From NCBI GenBank assembly GCA_018257865.1, contig JAEUBA010000010.1, positions 62,001 through 126,000 of the forward strand: DNA of 64,000 bases. The letters are read 5' to 3'. The notes under the pieces were generated by a model. That model saw only the letters and a program-made list of their open reading frames with translations. It was not told the DNA's origin and ran no database searches. The DNA comes from Stereocaulon alpinum (lineage: Eukaryota; Ascomycota; Lecanoromycetes; Lecanorales; Stereocaulaceae). Numbering within the stretch: the stretch's first letter is position 1; every line of letters begins with the position of its first letter. This document shows, one piece after another, positions 46,198-57,686 of the stretch. Made by a program: the position numbers and the translations under genes.

Positions 46198-47427
46198 AGC
46201 GAACATGGCATGGTTATGAAGAATGAAGAGCGATGTAGCGGTGATTTTTGCAAAGTGATTCTATTATGAAGCATGCGTTTACCATTATGACAACAGTGAG
46301 GTATCGAGATGATGATGCTGACTCACTATCACCAAGAGCCGGGACTGGTGAGATTTTATGGATGGTGGAAAACGGACCGACATGTTGCCGGCTGAAACAG
46401 CTTGACGATTGTAGGATAGATAGAAAGATACCCAATACAAAGGACTGATTAAGAGCTTCTTGCCTCTCAAGTATTGAATTCCCTGTATATTTTGACTGTC
46501 CAGTAGAGTATGACGGAGGCTTTAGTAGTGATAGGTGTTAAGACTAGTCAGGATGTTGCCTCCCGAGGAGGACCTTTGCCACGTGCTTACTTGAAAAGCT
46601 TACGTTTTGATAGCTTCAAGTACCCTGCAAGTTCCGCAGATCGGGGGCGAGCAATCCTTGACAGCCGGTACTTGGTTCCTGACTAGAGTGATAGCGTTGG
46701 CAAAATTATATTGGCTAGCAGATCCTTCTGCAAGGGTCCAATACTCCTCGGATCGATATTCTTAAATATCTGATGAATTCGTTTGGCCCTGAAGAGCTTT
46801 TCCTTCCATCTCACTTCATTCGAGCCTAGAGATTACACGCCACTCAGGATGCACTTATCCGCTCCGAATGCATTATCTCTGACGCACAGAAGTAGGGTCA
46901 TGCAGGCACGCCTGAGTCCACGGTCCTCGCCGTCGCTTCCGGGGTAGCGGTCCAGGTCCAGCACGCTCGGGCTAGGCGTGGGGTCTCGAGCTATCACAAT
47001 TTGCCGGATGTACTTCCCCGCAGCTATGGCTTGTTGCCAACTGAGACAACCTTGCCTTCAGAGATACGAGCACCCTGCAAGCTGTGCAGAAGAGGTCTAA
47101 ACACGGCCAGTTTGGTACTACCTCCAATCACTTTAAGTGGTCACATGATATCGTTCCGCTTCCGCGTAAAGTGGTGCGCGACGACGCGTCCAATGAAAAA
47201 CCATCATATCCCGCTGCCTAAGAGCGCAAAACTCATAAAGCCTGCACATGCCCCCCTTCTTCAAAAGATGCTACGACGCTCTGGATGCCTGGCTGATGCC
47301 TTATATAATGTGAAGCAATGCCAATTGTCCTCGTCCTTCTTCAATGTCCCAACATTGAGAACTGGCATCTCCGACAGAGTAGCTCATCGCTCTGAAGTCG
47401 AAGTCTTGCCCTACAGAGTAGCTCACT
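46198..47427. other. intergenic region
   Basis: A 1.23-kb stretch between the SRA and BTB genes. The 151-codon open frame at 47001-47456 runs into the BTB coding sequence in another frame and has no family resemblance. A 12-base repeat ACAGAGTAGCTC occurs at about 47374 and 47413, just before the BTB start. Confidence 0.4.
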
Positions 47428-48417
47428 ATGTTTGGTCGCAGGAACCATCACAATGACAGCTTCTCCAAACATCGGGCAGGCAAGTCTGTCTCGTCAAGCA
47501 AGGCCGGTAAAAGGTCCTTTCGAGACCATGCCGCTGCCTCAAAGAAGATGGAAAAGTCCTTTACTAAGAAGACAGAGAGTCCACCCATGGGAAGGTGAGC
47601 ATTCTCAGGACCAATACCAAGCATCTCCTCCGCCTCCTGACACTGTATCTCATCAAGTAACCTGACCTCTCCCATTGTCACGCTCTGCGTTGGCCCAGAG
47701 CAACGCCTCTTTGCAGCTCACGAAAACATCCTTTCCAACTCTCCCTTCTTCGCAGCAATATGCCGCGGGCAGTTCCTCGAGTCCTCCTCCAAACGAGTCA
47801 ACCTACCAGAAGAGATCCCCGAGGTCTTCTCCTCCGTTCTCGAATACCTCTACAAGGGTGACTACTACCCAAAATTGCTACACAACAAGCGACGGAATGC
47901 ATGGGAGCTGGAAGACACGGACACGGCCAACAACAACACGGTGGAGTCAACAGTCTATCATCAAGGCTGTGGACAGACCCTGCTCAAGGATACGCTGGTC
48001 TACTGCACAGCAGAACGCTACGGCTTGGACGAGCTCAAAAGGCTAGCACTACGCAAGCAAGGTCTACAATCCGGCATCCAAGTCACGACAATCCTCGCAA
48101 GTGCCAGGTATGCGTATGCGAACACGCCAGAGAATGACTCAAAGCTTCGAGCACACTACCTCGCCTTAATCATCAGGAGCAGAAACATCTTCAAGCGAAG
48201 CGGCACTATGCAGATGGAGATGGAAGCCGGTGGACTTCTGTTCTTCGACTTATTCGTTGCGATTTGCAATCACATGGTACGTACTCGATGACTCTTTCAC
48301 AGAAGCCTGGATTACCAAGCATCCATCACAATAAAGGCAACTCAGCTGACGTGGAAATTTGCCTGCTTTTAGGATGACCTCTCAGCTGCCACCAAATCTC
48401 CACGCACGCCTCGCTAG
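47428..48417 (+). CDS. BTB/POZ domain protein
   Basis: Three exons, 47428-47594, 47658-48276 and 48373-48417, 276 aa. Joins: PPMG|SNLTSPIVTL (phase 2) and ICNHM|DDLSAATK. A basic leader of about 55 residues (SFSKHRAGKSVSSSKAGKRS) precedes the BTB fold (about residues 58-165): SPIVTLCVGPEQRLFAAHEN, SPFFAAICRGQFLESSSKRV, NLPEEIPEVFSSVLEYLYKG, and LKDTLVYCTAERYGLDELKR. Fungal stand-alone BTB proteins are common; some act as CUL3 substrate adaptors, most are unstudied. An insert of about 30 residues (NAWELEDTDTANNNTVEST) splits the fold between strand and helix. Confidence 0.86.
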
Positions 48418-49868
48418 CTTGCGTATGCGAGCACTCGAATATGTTCGAGTCACGCTTCCGCCTCATCATATCAACGCATCTCCCTTTTCTCCTTTGACTC
48501 CTTTCTACTTCCCTCTCAGTCTTTACTCAATGAACTTTAGCGAGCGAACTACCCTTGTATATTTATCTACTCTGGAAAGGAATGCAAGGCGTTTGGCGTT
48601 GGAAGGATGTCTGTATATCACACTGCTATTGGTGCTATGCTTGTGCAGCCGGAGGACTACGTTGGCACAGCTTCGCTTTCTGATATACTTTCTGACGCAC
48701 CCTTTACATGCTTTCGGAAAAGGGTGGTATCACCGGAGCTTGTTTCTCTAAGAATTCTTCTTCTATGCTTTCACTAGCTTGCTCTTCCAGAGAGCACCTT
48801 TTACCAAAAAGTGCATAGCTTCTTCTTATTAGCTACCAGCTTCAAAGAATTCTGATTCGGAGCTACGTATCTTGGATCCCATTAGAGCTATTTTAATCCT
48901 AAATTCTAAATTCCAAATCCTAGTTATGCGGCCACCTTGATACACGAATCGGCCGCTCGCTAGAAACAGGTACGTACCACCATAGCCCCATCTAGCTACG
49001 CTAAGGTAATGTAAGGTGTAGCCGCGACTCGCGAGCACACCATCTCATCCTTGCTGCAGAGCCAGCGAAGCGAACAAGCCAGCACGCAAGTGAGTAAAGC
49101 ACGCAAGTGAGGTACATACGGAAGTAAGTAAGGAGTTAGGGAAGGAGGAAGGAGGTAGGGAAGGTGGGAGATGAGGTGAGGTGGACATGCAGGTGCAGAT
49201 CGATCGTGAGTGACTGTGGTTGTGAGTTGTGACTTTGGTTGTGAGTCATAGGAGTAGGGTAGGTGCCAAGACAAGAACAGGCCAGGCGAGGCGTATCGTA
49301 AGGTAGCTTAGCTACCTTATCCGCATGAATAGATACGCCTGAACTCTAGGAAATGCAAAGCGCCGTAACCGGGACTAGATCCGTGGATGGTATGTATGTA
49401 TGTATGTATGCGGTGTCTGGAGTGAACGGGACAGAGATAGGCGTCAGTTTTGTCTGTTTGCCGCACCAGTTGGGGAGCTAGTGTGCGGTGTTTTGGGTAG
49501 GGGGGAGGGATAGGGACAGGGGTGACTCATTCACTCACGAACCTTTTTTTTTTTTGGAAGGACGCCGGACGGAGATGCAGGGAGCGATGGGGTGGGTGGA
49601 GCTAGGGTTGATTTGGGATGGGGTGGGTGTGGTGATAGCCGCGAGGGGGTGGGTAGGTGATTGGTTGGGTATTTTTGGGTGATGGGTTTCCGAGGTAGGC
49701 TGCGATGGTGGTGGTGCCTTGATGCCTTGAGAGAAAGGTTTTCCTTTAGTAGCACAATTGTGGCGGGTCGGGTTGGTAGCGAGTATGAGTTGGAGAGTGA
49801 ACAGGGTTGTTGCTAGATAGATTGCGTAGGGTCTGGTTAGGTAAGGTGGCGCGGTAAGGTAGAGATGC
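48418..49868. repeat. convergent intergenic region with microsatellite and TAAGGT motifs
   Basis: 1.45 kb between the 3' ends of the BTB and CSN12 genes. Contents: a (TATG)5 microsatellite at 49391-49410; a T13 run near 49547; a 14-base direct repeat AGCACGCAAGTGAG at 49081 and 49098; a perfect 10-base inverted repeat TAAGGTAGCT-T-AGCTACCTTA at 49299-49319; and recurring TAAGGT near 49002, 49013, 49299, 49842 and 49854. GT-rich strand bias is strong from 49380 to 49860. No gene was supported. Confidence 0.5.
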
Positions 49869-51550
49869 TCAGATGCCTGTGCCTGGGAAGGCGCCGTTCT
49901 TGGACAGGACGACCATGCCGTGGGCGCGGGAGATGTATCCTTTTATCAGGTTCTGGTGGTGGGGGTCAGTATGGCTCCTTTCACCTTACAAGGTGGTGGA
50001 GACAGAGCGGATTCGGGGGAAAACGCTCAAGGTAGGTGTGGAGCTAAGCGTCTCGTTGTTTGATATGTGGCGAAGAGCAATGGCGAGCGAGACAGGAGCG
50101 TCAAGAAGCCAAAGGACTGAACTTTACGCACCTTGTATATCATGTTCGCAACCATACACTCTACCTCATCATTCTCTAGGTTCTCACCCTCGACTCCTCT
50201 TTCACCCAATCGAATCGCAGCTCCAAACTCAGCGACCCGAATTCTGGTTCTACGCTTCCCTTCCTCGTCCATCCCAGCAGCCAGATATACCTTCCGGAGA
50301 AGGTTTCTCAAACACATGTCACGACCCCGCTCCAGAGTCAGATAGATGCGCCGTTTGACAAATTCGGCTTCTCCGTCTGCAAGAGCGGCATCGAAGGTCG
50401 ATAGACCACCGCTGCGTATAGCATCGACAAGAGGCGTGAAAAGTTCGGCTAGGCGTGGGTATGGTGACAATAGGCGCGGGGAGGGGAGAAGTTGGCGAGT
50501 CAGGAGGCATGTCGGAATCAGGTAGGTGAGAATGAGCTCGATGTTGTGAGTTGCAGAGTGGTGGCACATGTGCCAGGCGGAGGTAAGACTCTCTTCGGCC
50601 TGAATACAAGTCAACATGCTCAGTCTTTTCTCACAACTGTAGATACGCGAGGCTTTTATACGTACACCAGCGTAGTCTTCTTCGAGGAAGCGGAGGACTC
50701 CGACATAGTACTTCCATGTGACAATGTGGGACCTTGGGAAAGCATCCAAATCTGGCATATCCGTTCTACCAGCTCCAAGAGCCCGAATGACGTTTTTGCA
50801 AAGGCTGGGGGAATTCAATTTGAAGTAGGTCTTGAACTGCAGATTGGCAGTATAGTAAAGTCCCCATTTCCTTGATTCTTCAAGTGGTGCCCTAGCCAAC
50901 ACCATCAGCACAGTATTCGGAGAAGACATTGTATGTGTACAATATTTTCGATCTACTACTACATACCTATCACTAATGCAAAGTGTAAACATGCGATTGA
51001 TCACCCTCGCAGCATCCTCCAGCTTCTGATTCTTGTCAAAATCCCCAGCAATGTCTTCCTGGATCTCTCCAGTATTAAATGTGTCATCACCACCGCTTGC
51101 CGCTGCAGCCTCGTCCGCCTTGATTGCAAAGATCCGTAGGTGTTTCCCAGCCATATACAGCACAGGCAAGGTCCACGCTTCCAACACGCCGCCACTATAA
51201 TGCTTGATGATTGTGTTCGCCAGATCTTTCCATGCCATGTATACTCTTAGCCAGTCCGGCCTCGATGTCGACTGCTCTGCAGCAATAATGCCGCCAATAG
51301 CGTACCAATACGCCGTGTAGATCTCCGTCCAAGTGTCAATCTGTGGGTTTGGGTATTGGATTGCTGCATGAGCGCTTTTAGTGAGGCCACGGGCGACATC
51401 TTGTGATATCGAGGCAACGTTTGAGTCTTTGTATATTGCGTCGAGGCGATTCAGGTAGCTTGGCGGCGCAATTGGAGAGATGGTGGCTGCTAGAAGATGG
51501 CCTGACCCGTCTTGACAGGCCGTTTGGAAGTCTCTAAACAGGACTTCCAT
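49869..51550 (-). CDS. csn12: CSN12-like PCI-domain protein
   Basis: Four exons, 51550-50967, 50891-50666, 50599-50132 and 49952-49869, 453 aa. Joins restore CISDRAPLEESRKWG, DYAGAEESLTSAWH and MIYKNLIKGYISRAHGMVVL. The N-terminus MEVLFRDFQTACQDGSGHLL followed by PIAPPSYLNRL is typical of the Csn12/PCID2 group. The C-terminal PCI domain (about residues 250-440) contains NIELILTYLIPTCLLTRQLL, FVKRRIYLTLERGRDMCLRN and ECMVANMIYK. Csn12 proteins associate with the COP9 signalosome and, in yeast, with a Thp3/Sac3-type complex acting in mRNA processing and export. The last intron is long for this window (179 bases). Divergent from RPL20. Confidence 0.9.
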
Positions 51551-51870
51551 GTCAAGGGATTGTTTTGCGACTTCATGCCATCGTGGTACATTCAAGCAAC
51601 CACGAGTCGATATGGAGCGACTAAATCGATAGTATTCCTGTAAACATAAAGTTGAGTAGGGATCGGGAGCAAAGGCGAGGCTGTTGACGGCGGAATTGAT
51701 AATGGGAGGACATTTAGCGCGCTCGCTAATCCAAGCGCACGCAAATCTTAGCACAACCATCAAATCCACCTTCGACGCCGACAGCTCAGCAAATCGAGAG
51801 TTCCCCCAATACACTAACAACAGTGAGTACCCCCTCCTTGTCACGTATAGGCATATACTGACTTCCATAG
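51551..51870. promoter_or_regulatory. divergent promoter CSN12 / RPL20
   Basis: A 320-base spacer between the CSN12 and ribosomal protein start codons. The reading frame of CSN12 remains open upstream to 51868, but homology starts at 51550, so this stretch is read as promoter and 5' UTR. Confidence 0.45.
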
Positions 51871-52845
51871 ATGGGTAAGCTGCCTCTTTCCTTCATCTAC
51901 TGCGTTTCAGCCTTCCTTCCGAGTCGACCAACCTCCCAATATACATCTGGTACAGCAAGGATTGCGCCATTAGTCCTCGAGAGAGTGCAGCTCAGCGAAA
52001 TAGGAGGAGTATAGCGATAGTAGTGCTAGTATACATCACTGCATGCACTATAGCTGGGATGTCCGATACCAGTGCATGCCAGTGGCATTGAGCGACAAGA
52101 CGTGAAATATGGAGACGGAGTACATATTCGATCAACGAGCACGTGTACTGATCAACGAATCTTAGGGCGCCTCAATGAGTACCAAGTGATCGGGCGTCAT
52201 CTGCCAACAGAAACGCAGCCAACCCCAAAGCTCTACCGCATGCGCATATTCGCGCCAAACACGGTAGTTGCGAAGTCGAGATTCTGGTATTTTTTGATGA
52301 AGCTACGGAAGGTCAAGAAGTCAAATGGCGAGATTATCAGCATCAACTTGGTAGGTGACGCCTCGCAAGAATACGGATGGGGACTTCAGAATCGGGGCAA
52401 ATGCATAGCCAGAACGTTAGCATTGGCTGACATTAGTGGGTTACACAGATCCACGAGAGACGTCCCACTACGGTCAAGAACTTCGGTATCTGGATCCGAT
52501 ATGACTCGCGTTCCGGTACACACAATATGTACAAGGAGTACCGAGAAATGTCACGGACGGAAGCGGTAGATGCTCTCTACCAGGATATGGCGGCCAGACA
52601 TCGAGCTCGCTTCAGGTCTATTCACGTATGTCATCCAACTATGCCTGTATGCTGGGTCCAGACTGCTAATCAGACTCGCAATGCAGATTCTCAAAGTCGT
52701 CGAGATCGAGAAGACCGATGATGTCAAGCGCCCATATATCAAGCAACTCCTCAGCAAGAACCTCAAATTCCCTCTTCCACATCGTGTCGCCAAATCTTCC
52801 ACTAAGAACCTGTTCTCCGCTCATCGACCTTCGACGTTTGCATGA
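51871..52845 (+). CDS. rpl20: 60S ribosomal protein eL20 (L20/L18a)
   Basis: Four exons, 51871-51874, 52166-52350, 52449-52625 and 52687-52845, 174 aa. The first exon is only ATGG; a 291-base intron (GTAAGCTG...CTTAG) separates it from the rest, giving MGRLNEYQVIGRHLPTE. The protein continues KLYRMRIFAPNTVVAKSRFW, ISINL|IHERRPTTVKNFGI, RSGTHNMYKEYREMSR, FRSIH|ILKVVEIEKT and FSAHRPSTFA, matching eL20 along its whole length. It is a component of the large cytosolic subunit. Long first introns are common in fungal ribosomal protein genes and often matter for expression. The start is certain from the match to the family's MGRL(N/Q)EYQ. Confidence 0.95.
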
Positions 52846-53370
52846 GTAACAACCAAATGACTGAAAGGTCGTGAAAACGGGCAGGAGGTGAAGACACAAG
52901 CTCTTCGTTCTATGGCACCAGGGCATGCCGCAGTGCTCTCATAGCAGTAGGCTAGCATGCTGCTACAGCTTTCCAATAAATGCAAGTTCAATTCAGCCCG
53001 CGGTGCGGTCGGCGGCTTGACGGCCCATTAAAACCCGAATCTGTAAACTAGATGGACAGTCTCTGATGCATTGCGTAGATTCTGCATCCAACTACGCTTG
53101 AATGTATGAATCTGTCAAGATATGAGTATTACGTAGAGCGAATCTGCGGCTCAACTCCCCAGATTTCGCCAAGCCTTTGCGGACCGTACTAGCGTCTCCT
53201 GGAATTAACGAAACCGCTGTCCTTTTCAACTTCTGCACGAGCTTGATAAGGATCAGATTACACCACTATACCGACGACATATCCTACCTTGTTCAACGAC
53301 CCACTTCAAGGCACTAGCCCATATTGCCTGGCAGATCCCCCAAGAGCGCACTCCTAACACCCTTGTCGCA
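52846..53370. other. intergenic region
   Basis: A 525-base stretch between RPL20 and the SEC61 beta start, both plus strand. No gene seen. Confidence 0.45.
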
Positions 53371-54149
53371 ATGGTATGTCTCCAGCTCAACCTTCAGGAC
53401 CTTCAAACAACCCCAAATCAGAATGGTTTTCCGGTGTCTCATGTCCCTAATTAATCAATGATCTTGAGCGCTGGTCGTGACTGTGTTCTCCTCCATAATT
53501 GTCCCTACTTTTATACCGTCGCGAAAAGGGGCCTTGATAGCTGACACTTCGAGCCTGCAGTCTTCTCCACGCCCATCCTCCCCAATATCTCCCGCAGCTT
53601 CTGCAGGCGTAAGCAGTGGACGAAACTTATCACCTCCAGGCGGACCAAAGACAGCAATAAGAAGGAAGGCCGCGGCGGACAGAGCCGATAAAGTTGCCAA
53701 TGCAAGGCCAACAAGCACGAGGGCGGCAGGCGCAGGAGGTAGCTCGAGCACCATGTTACGTATGTCTAAATTTTCATAATGTGGATCTAAGGAGTACGGG
53801 AACTAAGGGAAATGGAAATCTTGGGGTCTTCTCGGATGTGATAGATAGGGAAAGGTATCGCTTCTGAGAGAAGGGACAAACGTGTGAAAGTGTGACTATG
53901 CGGGAAATCAACCTGATGTGCTGACATATTTCGCTGTGGCTTAGGATTATATACCGATGAATCGCCTGGTCTGAAGGTCGATCCTGTGGTAGTATTGGTC
54001 CTTTCTCTTGGATTCATATTCAGTGTCGTTGCTCTACATAGTAAGCAGAACCTGCCTATGCCTCATGGCGTTTATCCTTCGACTGAGAGTGTCCTGCTGA
54101 TTATGTCCACGTAGTCATCGCGAAAGTCACTCGAAAATTCTCTTCGTAG
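53371..54149 (+). CDS. sbh1: SEC61 beta subunit of the ER translocon
   Basis: Four exons, 53371-53373, 53561-53759, 53945-54040 and 54115-54149, 110 aa. The first exon is the bare ATG, followed by a 187-base intron (GTATGTCTCC...CTGAC...CTGCAG). The product starts MSSPRPSSPISPAAS, continues GGPKTAIRRKAAADR and TRAAGAGGSSSTMLRLYTDE, then SPGLKVDPVVVLVLSLGFIF and ends ALHIIAKVTRKFSS. The disordered basic N-terminus, the conserved YTDESPGLKVDP and a single C-terminal span identify Sec61 beta, the tail-anchored non-essential subunit of the Sec61 channel. Introns 1 and 2 (187 and 185 bases) are longer than the local norm. A hydrophobic open frame on the opposite strand (53455-53754) is a shadow of exon 2. 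Confidence 0.93.
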
Positions 54150-54596
54150 CGGTAGCAATGGACATGAATGATTGGAGTCGTCTTTCCAGCTGTCGAAAAC
54201 AGACAAGTCGCCCATCAATGGCGACATCCATCGTTGGGCGTGGTAGAAGTCGTTGAAGGTGAAATATCATAACACCAAAGGCATTTTCAGGAAGGGCATG
54301 ATACCATCTACAAAAGTTATGGGCATAGAGGGAAAGGGAGCCGGACATCTGTAATACCACTATGTACTATACCCTGATACCAACGTCTAGATACCAATCA
54401 TCATCTTCTTCTCAAGTATAGTCCGCCGGCCCTCGTAGAGTGGAGCTCAATGTCTTGGCGGCTTGTGATGTTCGGCGAGATTGACGGGAACATCCTCCAT
54501 CAACAAACATGCAACTGCGGGCCAGAACCTCCAACTTAAGGATCATTCCTTAACACTTGTCCTTCAGATCAAGTTTACACTGAAGTTGTTGCGATC
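54150..54596. other. intergenic region
   Basis: A 447-base stretch between SEC61 beta and SDS22, both on the plus strand. No gene seen. Confidence 0.45.
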
Positions 54597-56021
54597 ATGG
54601 ACAACCCACCAGATGAATCTCCAGATACTGCAAACCCCACCAATGGCAGAACACTTCAAGACAGCAAGGGCTGGGATGGCAAGCTGCGAGTGGACCGAAG
54701 AGCAGTGGTCACAAACGCAGAAATTCTTTCAGACCCAGAATACTCAGACGAGGATGCACCACCAGTAGAGCAGATCAGTGCAGATGAGGGTCCGTTCATC
54801 TCTGCTTTCTCTGTGTTTCTGCTGATCTAGGGTTGGGCAGGTTTGCTTGAAGATTATGAACTCGACATTGATGTATTCTATCCCTGCTACTATTGCTAAG
54901 ATTGCATCTGTTTCGTCTACTGACAATTTTCTCCTCATGCAGGATATCGATCTCGTCCACTGCCGCATCTCCTCCATACCTGCTCTCCATCTTGAACGTT
55001 TCACAAAGGTCGAGGTATGCTCCCCTTCAGAAGTCAAGCCGCAGGTCAACATGGCACTGATGTTACGTAGAAATTATGTCTCCGCCAGAACCAGATCGCC
55101 CATATTGACTTCCCACCGACTCTCAATCCTACGCTGCGGGAATTGGACCTCTACGACAATCTGATATCACACATCAAGGGCCTAACCGGCTTGATCAAGC
55201 TCACCAGCTTGGACTTGAGCTTCAACAAGCTCAAGCACATCAAGAATGTGGATCATCTGGAGGCGTTGACAGACATCTACTTCGTGCAAAACAAGATACA
55301 AAAGATTGAGGGTCTTGACGGCTTGACGAAGCTGAGGAATCTTGAGCTGGCGGCCAATAGGATAAGAGTAGGACGGTAGAATATGATCGGTTTCGATCAC
55401 TGACATTGACTGAGGTGCAGGAGATTGAAAACTTGGATACCTTGAAAGCTTTGGAGGAGTTGTGGTTAGGCAAAAATAAGATTACGGAGCTGAAGGTATG
55501 GGCGATGTTGCTCATCTAGCATGGTCTTGGCTTATACCGAACAGAACATTGCACATCTCAGTAATCTCAAGATCCTCTCGATACAATCGAACCGCCTTCC
55601 CCAAATCACCGGTCTCTCCAACCTCCCCAACCTCGAAGAATTATACATCTCCCACAACGCCTTAACTGAGATCTCTGGCCTCGACAACAACGTCAACCTC
55701 CACGTTCTCGACATTTCCAATAACAAAATTGCGCATCTTTCGAACCTTGGCCCCCTCGAGCACCTAGAGGAACTGTGGGCTTCGTCCAACCTGCTATCAT
55801 CGTTTGAGGAGGTGGAGAGAGAACTTGCCCAAAAGAAGGAGCTGAATACGGTCTACTTCGAGATGAATCCATTGCAATTGAGGAGCCCAGCTCTATACAG
55901 GAACAAGATTCGATTGGCGTTACCGCAGATTCAACAAATTGATGCAAGTATGTACCAATCATTCGCTCCCTTCTAGGCGCTCCATACTGAGAAATCGGCA
56001 GCTTTTGTGCGCGTTTCGTGA
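54597..56021 (+). CDS. sds22: SDS22, protein phosphatase 1 regulatory subunit
   Basis: Seven exons, 54597-54789, 54841-54872, 54943-55014, 55071-55367, 55421-55495, 55545-55947 and 56002-56021, 363 aa. About eleven leucine-rich repeats of the SDS22 type (22 residues, LxxLxxLxLxxNxIxxIxxL) fill residues 85-340, for example LTSLDLSFNKLKHIKNVDHL and LEELWLGKNKITELK. The LRR cap ends in QIQQIDATFVRVS, the usual C-terminus, restored only by the last splice. The N-terminal 75 residues are acidic and disordered. Sds22 binds PP1 (Glc7) and controls its maturation and nuclear activity in mitosis. Exons follow repeat boundaries only partly. Confidence 0.95.
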
Positions 56022-56547
56022 TCACAATGCCCAATCCTTTTGGTCACAGGCATTCAGTAGATGGTCAGCGTTTTAGATCAGACAGCATTATGCCTCACGC
56101 ATGCAATTATGATTATGTTGGACGTTTGTATGATAATGACCGAGGTTCAAACAGCAAATGGACTGTCTTTTCGCATTTCTTTACTGTTTCCGGACCATTT
56201 TCTGGTTATTGCATTGTCGCGTGGTCTTTACCCATTTAGCCGCGTGACATAGCGAGCCGTTGCATCATTGACTTTAGCCTGTTCCTGAACCGTGCCGACG
56301 TAATAGCGGGGACGTGGGGTGGACTTGTCCAAATTGTTTTTTTGCTTCCTCGATGTCCAATTCGCTATATCAATGATCATTATAAGACCTTTCCAACGGT
56401 ATCTCTCTGCATTGCACATGCTCCAGGTCTCTAGACTCAATCCACTGACCCTGCAACAGCACCACCGCACTCTTCAATCGACCACTTTTGATCGCCCAGT
56501 CTTCTCCAATCCAGCTTCGACAGCCAATTCTTAGACACTACGCCAGC
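56022..56547. promoter_or_regulatory. xylose reductase upstream region
   Basis: A 526-base stretch between SDS22 and the xylose reductase ATG. No gene seen; holds the paired CreA-like sites annotated separately and a CT-rich final 60 bases. Confidence 0.45.
56306..56319 (+). promoter_or_regulatory. paired CreA/CRE1-like carbon repressor sites
   Basis: GCGGGG (56306-56311) and GTGGGG (56314-56319) both fit SYGGRG, lie in the same orientation two bases apart and 229 bases before the xylose reductase ATG. CreA is known to act best through closely paired sites and to repress pentose-utilisation genes on glucose. Function here is inferred from sequence and position. Confidence 0.45.
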
Positions 56548-57686
56548 ATGCCTTCACCAACGGTCAAGCTCAATAGCGGCCACCAGATGCCTCTTGTTGG
56601 ATTTGGGTAAAGCTCCGCATGTTCGAGCAGCAGGACCTCAGTACTAATCCCACCTGTCAGGCTTTGGAAGGTCAACAACGACACTTGTGCAGACCAAGTC
56701 TATAACGCCATCAAGACCGGCTACCGGCTCTTTGATGGTGCATGTGGTATGTAGTAGAGAAGACATTCTCAAGTCTTTGAAGTGGACGTGCCAATTAGAT
56801 CCTAACGACAATTGCAGACTACGGTAATGAAGTCGAGTCTGGCCAGGGAGTTGCCCGTGCCATCAAAGAGGGTATTGTGAAGCGCGAAGATCTCTTCCTC
56901 GTGTCCAAACTCTGGAACTCCTTCCACGACCACGACCGAGTCGAGCCCATATGCAAGAAGCAGCTCACAGACTGGGGCATCGACTACTTCGATCTTTACA
57001 TCGTCCACTTCCCCATTTCGCTCAAGTATGTCGACCCTTCTGAACGATATCCTCCCGGTTTCACATACGATGGCAAGAATGTCGTCGAGGGCAACGCCAC
57101 AATTCAAAAGACGTGGCAGGCAATGGAAAAGTTGCAACAGAAAGGCATGGCCAAGTCAATCGGTATTAGCAACTTTAATTCGCAACTCATCATGGATCTT
57201 CTTCGCTACGCCAAAGTCGCCCCAGCGACCCTGCAGATTGAACATCACCCATACCTTACACAAGAAGGTCTCGTCAAATACGCGCAAAGCAAAGGCATTG
57301 CCATTACAGCTTATAGCAGCTTCGGCCCTCAATCCTTCTTAGAGCTCGATATAAAGCAAGCCAAAGATACACCACTATTGATGGAGCACGACACTGTCAA
57401 GAAAATTGCAGAGAAGCACAGCAAGACACCGGCCCAAGTCCTGTTGAGGTGGGCAACACAGAGAGATATAGCGGTTATCCCAAAGAGCAACAACCAGGGA
57501 CGATTAGCGCAGAATCTGGATGTGACGGGCTGGGACCTTGGGAAGGACGAGCTGGATGCTGTGAGCGGGTTGAACAAGAGCTTGAGGTTCAATGATCCTG
57601 TCAATGTGAGTGTTTACCCTACTTCTAAAACCGCTTGGTACTGATACGTGCTGCAGTATGGCGTCCCTCTTCCTATATTCGTCTAG
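56548..57686 (+). CDS. xyl1: D-xylose reductase (aldo-keto reductase family 2)
   Basis: Four exons, 56548-56606, 56661-56746, 56818-57605 and 57657-57686, 320 aa, the usual size. Catalytic tetrad present: D45 and Y50 (FDGACDYGNE), K79 (FLVSKLWNS) and H112 (YIVHFP). The coenzyme motif IPKSNNQGRLAQNL is typical of xylose reductases, whose KSN arginine pocket accepts NADPH. FTYDGKNVVEGNATIQ and WAMEKL-like text also fit. The last exon supplies YGVPLPIFV. The enzyme reduces D-xylose to xylitol and L-arabinose to L-arabinitol in the cytosol; its L-arabinitol product is the substrate of the dehydrogenase at 18197-19404. Paired CreA-like sites upstream suggest glucose repression. Confidence 0.93.

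Noticed and set aside
47001..47456. Plus-strand 151-codon frame before the BTB gene.
   Set aside because: Runs into the BTB first exon in a different frame and has no recognisable feature.
53455..53754. Minus-strand 99-residue frame with a hydrophobic N-terminus, looking like a small membrane protein.
   Set aside because: It lies opposite SEC61 beta exon 2, whose spliced product matches a known family end to end; the hydrophobicity comes from the antisense of an Ala/Ser/Arg-rich stretch.
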